Origin: Candidatus Methanophagaceae archaeon | GTDB taxonomy: Archaea > Halobacteriota > Syntropharchaeia > Alkanophagales > Methanospirareceae | Reading direction: 5' to 3' | Assembly: GCA_003194435.1 (NCBI GenBank) | Contig: PQXC01000004.1 | Coordinates: 1 to 64,000 of the forward strand | DNA length: 64,000 nucleotides | In this document: piece by piece, positions 1 to 6,978 of the stretch | Layout: each line of letters starts with the position of its first letter | Numbering within the stretch: the first letter of the stretch is position 1 | The notes under the pieces: generated by a model | Told to the model about the DNA's origin: nothing | Database searches by the model: none | The model's input: the letters and a program-made list of their open reading frames with translations, nothing else | Program-made: the position numbers and the translations under genes

Positions 1-896
1 TGGTCGGTGCATTCCTGAGTAACGTCGTTAGCAAGAATTATTCCCGAATCGTGGTCTACGGTGATTTGCGAGTTGTATGCCAGTTCAATTCGCTCCTTCT
101 TGTTCTTCATGAACCTTGCTTCAGGGTCAGTTATACTTACAGCGCTCTGTCCACTTCTATTTAGCTCCTTCTCTGCCTTATCGAGCTTCTCCATGACCTC
201 CTTCTTACCTCGCTCATCGCCAAGCGCATATTGCTCTATAATATTCATCGCAGCGCTATTCAATACCTTACCAGAGGCTTTTTCAAGCTCCTCTATCTTC
301 TTGCGAATCTTCTCCTGTGTGTCGAGTTCTGGAGGGAGCTCGTCACCCCTCTTATCACCATAGAGCCTGTCCTCCTCTTCATCTATCGCAATCCCCCTCT
401 CTATCATCTTCCTTATCTCTTCTATCTCTTCTTTGCTCAGCGTATAGTTGTTTGAGGCATTGGCTTTGATCTTAGTTCCATCGGTGGAGATATGCCCCAG
501 GTTCACCATCCCCAACGATCTGGCAACAGTGACGGTCTTCTTAAACGCTTCTTCAATCAGCTCCTTGCACTCTCTTTTAAAATTGCAGATCGTCCTGAAA
601 TCGGGCTTCTCATTTCCGGTAAGATACATGTAGACCACGTTCTCATGAGCCAGCCTTGCTATCTTTCGCGAAGACCATATAGCATCAACTGACGCCATGA
701 TCACCAGTCTGAGCAGCATCCGGCGTGAATATGCGGGATTGCCGGGTGTAAACCGGTACTTCTTCTCCACTGCACTCATGTCTATACTATTCACGATGGC
801 AACTGCCAGGTAGCAGATGTGGTCTACCGGTATGAGATCTCTGATATCTAGGGGTAATAGCCATGACTGCCCAATCTTATCACTTTTTATCGTCAT
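1..896 (-). mobile_element. IS1182-like transposase, N-terminal part (runs off left edge)
   Basis: An open minus-strand frame begins at an ATG at 894-896 and stays open to base 1, so at least 298 residues are encoded and the C-terminus lies outside the window. The N-terminus has the layout of IS1182-type DDE transposases carrying a DUF772-like domain: an opening about promoters of the type GQSWLLPLDIRDLIP, then an RRMLLRLVIMA segment, and an ISTDGTKIKANAS segment where the first catalytic Asp is expected. A charged Lys/Glu-rich insert follows, then ITDPEARFMKNK, which matches the usual middle part of the family. A decayed piece of a similar transposase lies at 47243-47458. Family assignment is from motif memory and fairly firm. 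Confidence 0.8.
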
Positions 897-1351
897 TTGT
901 CAGCTTCACCTTGTTATTATAACCAAAGAACAATTGTGCAACCCACAATAAAAGCTTTCCGGTTATTTTTCGGCTGGAACTGGATTTCATTAATTTTTAG
1001 GTTGTATTTTTATATTTCGTTTTAGGTCGAGCTATCAAAGTGCTGGATACGAGAAGAATCGCTTTTTATATGGGCAAAGGCAATTCTTATGTGGTTTAGA
1101 TAATTGTTGGACAGCCTCTTAACGCAGTAAGCACAGTGGGTTCAAAATCCAATTCCCTGATTGATCTAAAGTTCTCAATGTGAATTCTTCTTATAGCCAT
1201 CTTTCTCACCAACATTCATTCTTACCATCTCGAAAACTTTGCCCCCGATTTCATTTAACGTTCCGGGCGGGCGTATCTGAAGTTCCCCGCAGGGGGAATT
1301 TTGGCAAAGGCTATAGCCGAAGTCAGATACGCTCTGTTATACGCCGTGCCT
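897..1351. other. Gene-poor spacer with structured element
   Basis: No convincing protein gene is seen here on either strand. The stretch carries the outer end of the IS1182-like element (its exact terminus is not clear), an AT-rich part around 980-1080, and the structured inverted repeat at 1271-1332 described separately. A T-arm-like string near 1138-1160 was considered and rejected as a tRNA. Confidence 0.5.
1271..1332. repeat. Imperfect three-way-junction-like inverted repeat
   Basis: A perfect 10-bp inverted repeat (GCGTATCTGA at 1271-1280, TCAGATACGC at 1323-1332) encloses a second 6-bp hairpin (TTCCCC at 1283-1288 with GGGGAA at 1293-1298, loop GCAG) and a small GGC-TATA-GCC palindrome at 1309-1318. 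The fold is seen directly. It lies just beyond the 3' end of the decayed small gene at 1352-1547 and could be its terminator, a REP-like palindrome or the end of a mobile element. Function unknown. Confidence 0.55.
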
Positions 1352-1547
1352 TCATTGGACATTCTTGACCCGCTTCCCCAACAATTTGACGTATTCAAAG
1401 AAACTTAATCCAAGTTGCGCTTCTTTAGCAATGATTTTCCTCGCGATGTGAACCTGTTGTAAAGCAGGGTCTTCTAGAAACTCCTAGAAACTCCTTTTCT
1501 ACGGCTTTTCTTATGTTCTCAATATCTTCTTCCTTAATCTTGCTCAT
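1352..1547 (-). pseudogene. Small conserved-looking protein frameshifted by a 10-bp duplication
   Basis: The frame opens at ATG 1545-1547 and in its present form stops after 40 residues. A 10-bp unit, CTAGAAACTC, occurs twice in a row (1474-1483 and 1484-1493). Removing one copy restores a reading frame of about 61 residues ending at 1352, which continues EDPALQQVHIARKII and then EAQLGLSFFEYVKLLGK. This is a small charged protein of a type I associate with archaeal PIN-domain pairs, but I cannot name a family. It lies 9 bases downstream of the decayed PIN gene on the same strand, so the two may have been a toxin-antitoxin-like pair. Confidence 0.6.
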
Positions 1548-1556
1548 ATCTGCCTC

Positions 1557-1976
1557 CTATAGCAATTCTGCAGGTGCCATAATTTCTATTTGTCGGAAGT
1601 TATTTAAAGTATTTACCATCCTCACTATGTCTCTCGTTTTCCTCACTATGTGCTTGAAGTTCCAACTCAAAAGATAGTCTACCTCGTTTATAACAGCGAT
1701 GGCAATATGGTAGGCATCCTCTGAGTAACTCTCTGGAACTGGGATATACTCGCGCGCTACCCATTCAACGTCATCGGTTAAAGAGAGCACTGAAAATCGC
1801 GATACTGCATCCTTCATTTTGCTTCGGAGTTCCATGTCGGGAGTGCGTTCAATCTCAGCAACCGTAATTTCGGAGATGAAAGTCTCAAAGTTTCCTATTT
1901 CCGCGAAAAAAGCTTCTGTGAGTGATTTCCTCTCTGGATTCCTTTCATCAAATAGCGCTGAAATTACCGAAGTGTG
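1557..1976 (-). pseudogene. PIN-domain (VapC-like) ribonuclease, 5' truncated
   Basis: The minus-strand frame reads TSVISALFDERNPER, then EITVAEIERTPDM, then SEDAYHIAIA and DYLLSWNFKHIV. This is the order of a PIN domain (the family of VapC toxins that cut RNA with Mg ions). The normal start, a Met followed by a short strand ending in the first catalytic Asp of DTSV, is missing: the residue before TSV is His, and no usable start lies upstream before the in-frame stop at 2013-2015. The first acidic residue is therefore lost, and the break lies in the spacer after the chaperone operon. A shorter product from the internal ATG at 1835 would lack the active site. Probably dead. Confidence 0.7.
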
Positions 1977-2045
1977 AAAAAGTGTTAAGGAAGCGAAGAA
2001 GGATTTGGACCTTCAGGAGAGGGCTGCGCTCGGAACTACTGCCTC

Positions 2046-3392
2046 TTACTTCTTACTTCTGCCTTTAATTCTTCTCTGAGCCTCCATTGCTTCCTCTTTC
2101 AATGCTAATATATTGTCCAAAAACTCTCTTATCTCCGGTGGCACCCCCCTCTCCCCTCGGCTCTCTCCCTCATTAATTAGCTGGTTTAACGCCTCTCTAA
2201 TCTCTTCTAAGCTCGGCATCTCCGCTCCCCCTTCTCCAAATCCAAACCCTCTATGACCATTATCCGCATCCGCAGAAAGCACTTCCTGTAAAGAATTCAG
2301 CATCTCATGATTCTCAAGAAGCCAGAGGTAATCCTCCCTGAGCGAGCTATTCTTGAGCACGCTGTATGCCAGATTGACCTGAGGAGTCTTTTCAAGCTGT
2401 CTATATCGCTCACGTATAACCCTCTCAACCTCCCTCTTGTCTGTATTGTGGTGAAGCTGAAGCGAACCTTCATCCAATCCGAGCACTGATAGGAAAGTAT
2501 CATTACCGGGCGGTAGGTATTGTACCCAGTCCTGATTGTTATTAAGTATCTCATCCCGCCGTTGTAGATATTCCATAATTGCACCCGGTTCATTAAGAGC
2601 AGTAAGTATAATCTTCTCGAAAATGCGCCTGTCCATACGCTTCCATTTCTTCCTGTGCTTGTTCCTCCCTTTAAGAATGTCCCTCTCCGTGTATTTCGCT
2701 ATAAAACTCAGTACGAAGTCGTACTCTTCTCGTGATGCAGTATCGCTGAGTATTGTGCCGATTCTTTTCAATAATTCGGTGCCTGCCCTGCATTTTCTCT
2801 TGATATCACCGGCTTTAGCGTTCTTTGCAAGCCCTGCAATCTCGTACAGGTCAGGCATCCCGCGCATATAAAGAAGGATGTAATCCCTGTATCTGTCCAT
2901 TATCTCACCCATTCTAAGGTACTCCTTCTCGGTACTGATAGATGCATGGTGCTTCTTAACCAGTTCTTTTCTTTCGGAAGGGAGCATGCTCTTTGTGATA
3001 TACTCAAATGCAACAAGCAGTTCATCATACTGTTTCCGTAGTCGGGGGCTGCTCAGTACATCGAAAGCATCCTCAATTAGCTCATCTGGATAGCTTGAAA
3101 ACTTCAATTTCCTCTCATAAGCCGCCTCTATTTGCTCATCAGACGCATCATGCTCTACACCAAGAACACAGTAAAATGTAGGGAAGCCATCCATTAGTGC
3201 GTATACCCATTCTGGATGCAGCTCTTCCAATCGCTCGAACTTGCTGGCGTACCTCCCAATCCGATGTACATCCACATAACCATAATCATCACTGGCGATA
3301 TTCCAGTATGGGTCATCCTCAATAGGTACATCTCGCCTCTTTACCCCCATAGTCTCCGTTCTTAGTCCTTTCACCTTTTTCTTCTTACTCAT
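2046..3392 (-). CDS. Protein with three degenerate J-like modules, chaperone operon
   Basis: This 448-residue protein is the last gene of the grpE-dnaK operon and overlaps dnaK by 8 bases, so it is very probably an Hsp70 partner. Three segments resemble the J-domain pattern of aromatic-x2-LG, helix, and Y/LD-x-L ending: about residues 72-126 (FYCVLGVEHDASDEQIE, then VLSSPRLRKQYDEL), 181-228 (DLYEIAGLAK, then SREEYDF) and 299-358 (FLSVLGLDEG, then SSLREDYLWLL). None keeps the HPD tripeptide that stimulates Hsp70 ATPase; the first has YPD at 101-103 and a shortened loop. There is no Gly/Phe-rich or zinc domain of classic DnaJ, although a short Gly-rich stretch lies near 381-390. The N-terminus is Lys-rich. 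Function as a co-chaperone or scaffold is inferred from context. Confidence 0.75.
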   Translation of the reverse strand: MSKKKKVKGLRTETMGVKRRDVPIEDDPYWNIASDDYGYVDVHRIGRYASKFERLEELHPEWVYALMDGFPTFYCVLGVEHDASDEQIEAAYERKLKFSSYPDELIEDAFDVLSSPRLRKQYDELLVAFEYITKSMLPSERKELVKKHHASISTEKEYLRMGEIMDRYRDYILLYMRGMPDLYEIAGLAKNAKAGDIKRKCRAGTELLKRIGTILSDTASREEYDFVLSFIAKYTERDILKGRNKHRKKWKRMDRRIFEKIILTALNEPGAIMEYLQRRDEILNNNQDWVQYLPPGNDTFLSVLGLDEGSLQLHHNTDKREVERVIRERYRQLEKTPQVNLAYSVLKNSSLREDYLWLLENHEMLNSLQEVLSADADNGHRGFGFGEGGAEMPSLEEIREALNQLINEGESRGERGVPPEIREFLDNILALKEEAMEAQRRIKGRSKK

Positions 3393-5139
3393 TCCCCTCC
3401 CTCGGCATTACCTCTATCACACTTCCACTCCCCAAATTAAGCTCAGATACTCTCTGATCATCCTCAAGCTCCCCATCATCATGAAATAAGCCCTCATTAT
3501 CGTCCATGATGCCCTTCTCCTTCAACTCTCGCTTGAGGTCTGATATCATGCTCGAAGGATTGAGATAGAAGTCCAGTGTAATCTCTTTTGTTGTATTTAC
3601 TATGCTTACATGTACACCCTCCACCCCGAGCAGTTTCTTCATCCATTTGTTCTTATCCTTCTTCGATAACCTGCTCCTCGCCTCTAATTTCACTGTACGC
3701 TGATTACCCGAATCGGCATCCTTTGCCGTGACATTCAATATCCCGAACTCCTTACCCACCTCAAACGTGATATCTATCTTGTTCTGATGGATAGGCATAG
3801 GCTCGATTGAGACCCAGAATTCTCCAAGAAACTCATTATCCTCCGGATACAGCTCCTCCCCCTGATACACCGGAATAACCACCTTATCTATGTAACCCGT
3901 AGCATTTGTATAAATACGTGTACGTGAAATAGGGATCTTTGTATTCCGCTCAATTACCCTTGAGATCGTACCATCTGCTGTCTCTACACCCAGTGAACTT
4001 GAAATCACATCGCTTATCTCTATATTCTTCGCAAATCGCGATTTCTCTTTTACGAACTCCGTACTTGCAATAGCAGTGCCGAGCGCAACCGCTTCGTATG
4101 GGTCGCCTTTTAAGGGCTCTTTACCAAAATATTCCGTTACAAATTCACGAACCGCAGGTATCAGGGTTGTACCACCTACGAGCAATATATCATCTATCTC
4201 GTCTTTTTCCAGTGATGCATCGTTTAATGCGCGTTCAATCGGCTTCCTTGTTCGTTCAATAATGTCCGATATCATACCGTTAAGTTCTGCTCGTGTCAGC
4301 ACCATACTGAAAGGAGGTTTGTCCGGAGCCACGAAAGGGATATTGATTGTAGTGCGCTCTGTGGAGGATAGTGCAATCTTTGCCGCCTCTGACGCTTCGC
4401 AAATCGTTGCCCTGAGCGCTAAATCATTCTTCACATCCACTCCAAATTCATCCTCCAGCTTCTTAATTACACGCTCCTCAATACGAGCATCTATGTCATC
4501 ACCACCAAGTCTGTGCTCGCCTCCACTCGCATCCACATCAAAGAAGCCAGAAGAGATGGAAAGGATGGACACATCGAATGTCCCACCACCAAAGTCATAA
4601 ACCAGCACTCTCCTGTCCCTATCCCTGTCCCTATCTCCGCCTCCGTCTTCCCTTATGCCATACGCCAACGCGGCAGCAGTGGGCTCATTTATCATCTTCA
4701 AGACATTCAGTCCTGCAATTTCCGCAGCATCCTTTATTGATTGCCTCTGCGCATCGGAGTAATTTGCAGGGACTGATACCACGGCATCAATGAACCTTTT
4801 ACCAGTCTGTTTCTCTGCATCATCCTTAATCTTCTTGAATATACATGCTCCTATATACTCTGCCGGGAATTTGTACCTTCCAATCTTCTTCTTAAAGCCC
4901 GTACCCATTTCCCTCTTTATTGAATATACTGTTCTATCAGGATGCACAAGCATGTTCCGCTTGGCTATTTCTCCCACTATATACTCATTCTCGCTCTTGA
5001 AATAAACTACGGAAGGTGTAAACTTCTCACCTTCGCTGTTCTCTATTATCGTCGGCTCTTCAAGCAGCATATACGCCATCTTTGTGTTCGTGGTTCCGAA
5101 GTCTATACCCAATATATCTCTATCTATTGCTATTGCCAT
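3385..5139 (-). CDS. dnaK: DnaK/Hsp70 chaperone with C-terminal ubiquitin-like domain
   Basis: A 584-residue Hsp70. The ATPase domain (about 8-370) has the phosphate-1 motif GIDFGTTNTK (11-20), NEPTAAALAYG (151-161), YDFGGGTFDVSIL (181-193) and LLVGGTTLIPAV (319-330). The beta-sandwich substrate domain follows (about 380-490; SSLGVETADG, NTKIP, and ILNVTAKD). The linker lacks the usual run of Leu. The normal helical lid of about 100 residues is absent; residues 509-580 instead match the ubiquitin fold: a strand pair VHVSIVN and KEITLDFYL, a helix MISDLKRELKEKGI, then LEDDQRVSELNL and a closing strand SVIEVMPR. The tail ends in REGNE, with no terminal Gly-Gly, so it is not expected to be conjugated. 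A dipeptide insert DRDRDRD (169-175) lies in the ATPase domain. Flanked by a divergent grpE and a J-like gene. Confidence 0.93.
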   Translation of the reverse strand: MAIAIDRDILGIDFGTTNTKMAYMLLEEPTIIENSEGEKFTPSVVYFKSENEYIVGEIAKRNMLVHPDRTVYSIKREMGTGFKKKIGRYKFPAEYIGACIFKKIKDDAEKQTGKRFIDAVVSVPANYSDAQRQSIKDAAEIAGLNVLKMINEPTAAALAYGIREDGGGDRDRDRDRRVLVYDFGGGTFDVSILSISSGFFDVDASGGEHRLGGDDIDARIEERVIKKLEDEFGVDVKNDLALRATICEASEAAKIALSSTERTTINIPFVAPDKPPFSMVLTRAELNGMISDIIERTRKPIERALNDASLEKDEIDDILLVGGTTLIPAVREFVTEYFGKEPLKGDPYEAVALGTAIASTEFVKEKSRFAKNIEISDVISSSLGVETADGTISRVIERNTKIPISRTRIYTNATGYIDKVVIPVYQGEELYPEDNEFLGEFWVSIEPMPIHQNKIDITFEVGKEFGILNVTAKDADSGNQRTVKLEARSRLSKKDKNKWMKKLLGVEGVHVSIVNTTKEITLDFYLNPSSMISDLKRELKEKGIMDDNEGLFHDDGELEDDQRVSELNLGSGSVIEVMPREGNE

Positions 5140-5186
5140 TCCTCTCCTTCTCCTTCCCCCTCGTATCTTTTATAGCTCTCTATTTG

Positions 5187-6221
5187 CTATTTGCTATTTA
5201 TTATTCGCTCTTTAAATACCCCCGTCCCCTGATACCTGATACCTGATACCTGATACTTGCTCTGCACCTCACCCTGTAGCTGTGGCGCTAACCTCCCTTC
5301 AAGCTCGTTTAATATCTCTCTTAGAGAACTTATATCCCGTGTAAGCCCTTCTACTTTCTCAGCCTGCAATTCCAGCTCTTTTATTCTCTCTCTTAAAAAA
5401 GCTATCTCCTCTCTTAGTCTCTCGAGTTCTTCTTCTCTTGAGCTCCCAAGTTCATTTAGCCTTTGATTCCCTGCTTCCAGTTTCGTTTTTAGTGTGCTTA
5501 TATCCTGTACAAGCTTCTCGAGTTTCTCTTCCTGTGAGTGCTCAAACTCGCTCATCCGCTGGTTTAGCTCTGCAAGTCTGTGTTTTGTGGGGCGAATCCA
5601 CCTGGAGATGCGGCGCAGTAAGCCCTTTCTTCTCACCTCTTTCACCTCTACCTCTTCCTCTGGTACCTCAAATGGGCGTTTTGATACAATCACTTCGGCT
5701 GGTCTTACAATCTTGTCTCCCACACGGTATCCTTTTCTTATCACCCGAAAAACCGAATTCGCAGGATACGTGGTTCCATACTCCAATCCAACAGCGGTAT
5801 GCATTCTATCATCGAACTTATCTCCAGCCGCTGGCTCTATTGGGATAACACCCATCGCTGAAAGCAATTGGTCGTAGATTATGTCTATATTCTTCTTGAT
5901 ATTCTCCGAATAACTCTTTATTACATCACAGGTATTGCTATTGCTACTGCTACTTTCGTATATCGCACTTACACGTGTCAATGAATCAGCGATGCCCAGC
6001 AGCTTCTTTACAAGCTCTATTCTTAGTTCCTCTCTCTTATTCTCTTCGTTTCGCCTGCTTCTTTCGATATAGTCCCTGAATTCATCCTTCAATTTATCGT
6101 ATTTGGACTTCCAGTCCTCAGACTCAGATGAACCGTTGTCTGATTTACCCACCAGCAACGCAAGCACTACTATCCCGGTTATGTTATGTACATGTAACCA
6201 TCGGCGGTATTTGTGTTTCAT
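5187..6221 (-). CDS. grpE: GrpE-like nucleotide exchange factor with long C-terminal coiled coil
   Basis: Residues about 36-183 match GrpE, the dimeric factor that releases ADP from DnaK: an N-terminal helix, AAGDKFDDRMHTAVG (131-145), and VFRVIRKGYRVGDKIVRP (157-173). Unlike normal GrpE (about 180-200 residues), the protein runs on to 344 residues with an Arg/Lys-rich patch (197-214) and a predicted coiled coil (about 214-312). The N-terminus has a short hydrophobic stretch (14-24), too short for a confident membrane anchor; a start at a later codon cannot be excluded. The end of the gene is made of four copies of a 7-bp repeat. First gene of the chaperone operon. A second, more canonical GrpE is encoded at 16941-17669. 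Confidence 0.85.
   Translation of the reverse strand: MKHKYRRWLHVHNITGIVVLALLVGKSDNGSSESEDWKSKYDKLKDEFRDYIERSRRNEENKREELRIELVKKLLGIADSLTRVSAIYESSSSNSNTCDVIKSYSENIKKNIDIIYDQLLSAMGVIPIEPAAGDKFDDRMHTAVGLEYGTTYPANSVFRVIRKGYRVGDKIVRPAEVIVSKRPFEVPEEEVEVKEVRRKGLLRRISRWIRPTKHRLAELNQRMSEFEHSQEEKLEKLVQDISTLKTKLEAGNQRLNELGSSREEELERLREEIAFLRERIKELELQAEKVEGLTRDISSLREILNELEGRLAPQLQGEVQSKYQVSGIRYQGTGVFKERIINSK
5229..5256. repeat. Four tandem copies of CTGATAC
   Basis: CTGATAC is repeated exactly four times, in the 3' end of the grpE-like gene, and encodes its last residues before the final hydrophilic tail. Seven-base units shift the frame with each gain or loss, so the C-terminus of the protein should vary between strains by slippage. 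Confidence 0.9.
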
Positions 6222-6307
6222 CTTCCGTTAAGATTTAACTCCCATAAAAATAATTTTCTTGTTGCAATTGCAACTCATTTTACCCATCTACCCAGTCAGC
6301 CGAAAGC

Positions 6308-6958
6308 TCAGGGTGCAAAGATAGAACTGATCCTCTCTACGTTCTTCGTCTTCGCGAATATCGTCACGAGGTCATGAGCTTTTATCACAGTATCGCCTTT
6401 TGGTAATATAATATCTCCATCACGCTCTATTGCCACTATTATACCCTCTTTTATACGCAATTTCGATATCTTCTTCCCCACTACCTTCGATTTATCAGAG
6501 ACGATAACCTCAAAGATCTCAGCCTTGCCACCACTCACAGGCAGGAAATCCTTTATCCGGGGGCGCTTCACCGAGAAATATAGATGACTGGCAACGGTCA
6601 TATCAGGATTCTCATACATGAAGATGCCTGCCTCCTTGAACATCTCCACATGCTCCTCCTGATTCACCACCGCGACCGTCTTCTTTGTTCCCATTCCCTT
6701 CGCCGTTAATGCCATCATCAGGTTTGCAGCGTCATCGGAAGTGGTAGCTATCAGCGCATCTGCCCTGCCCGCATCTGCCTGCTCCAGGGTTGATCTCTCC
6801 GTTGCATCGCCCAGAATCGTAAGAACATCATATTTCGCTGCTATCTCGCGGCATCGCTTCTCATCCTGGTCTATCACCACAACATCGTTCTTCTCCCTCG
6901 TCGCTATATCCACCAGATTCTTACCTATTCCCCCTAATCCCACTATTATCAGATACAT
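6308..6958 (-). CDS. trkA: TrkA-type potassium channel/transporter regulatory subunit
   Basis: The 216-residue protein has an RCK N-domain with the Rossmann nucleotide-binding loop GLGGIGKNL (8-16), the acidic VVVIDQDEKRC that follows the second strand, and LGDATERSTLEQADAGRADA, all typical of TrkA/KtrA. The C-terminal half (about 135-216) has an RCK-C pattern ending in VTIFAKTKNVERI. Such proteins bind NAD(H) or nucleotides on the cytoplasmic face and gate a TrkH-like K+ channel. No membrane partner lies in the window. It follows alaS on the same strand with a 20-base gap, so the two are probably co-transcribed. Single-copy RCK organisation (half of bacterial TrkA) is normal in archaea. Confidence 0.92.
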   Translation of the reverse strand: MYLIIVGLGGIGKNLVDIATREKNDVVVIDQDEKRCREIAAKYDVLTILGDATERSTLEQADAGRADALIATTSDDAANLMMALTAKGMGTKKTVAVVNQEEHVEMFKEAGIFMYENPDMTVASHLYFSVKRPRIKDFLPVSGGKAEIFEVIVSDKSKVVGKKISKLRIKEGIIVAIERDGDIILPKGDTVIKAHDLVTIFAKTKNVERISSIFAP

Positions 6959-6978
6959 TATCTCGAATCTACTTCTCC

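Noticed and set aside
1100..1165. tRNA-like string with CTCTTAAC and GGGTTCAAAATCC
   Set aside because: The T-arm-like part has no paired stem of proper length, no acceptor stem closes it, and spacing is wrong. At most a far-decayed relic.
1990..2045. GC-rich string after the chaperone operon that resembled an rRNA or stable RNA end
   Set aside because: No stem order fits 5S, 7S or RNase P RNA, and only a 10-base match (CAGTAGTTCC) to 23573-23582 was found.
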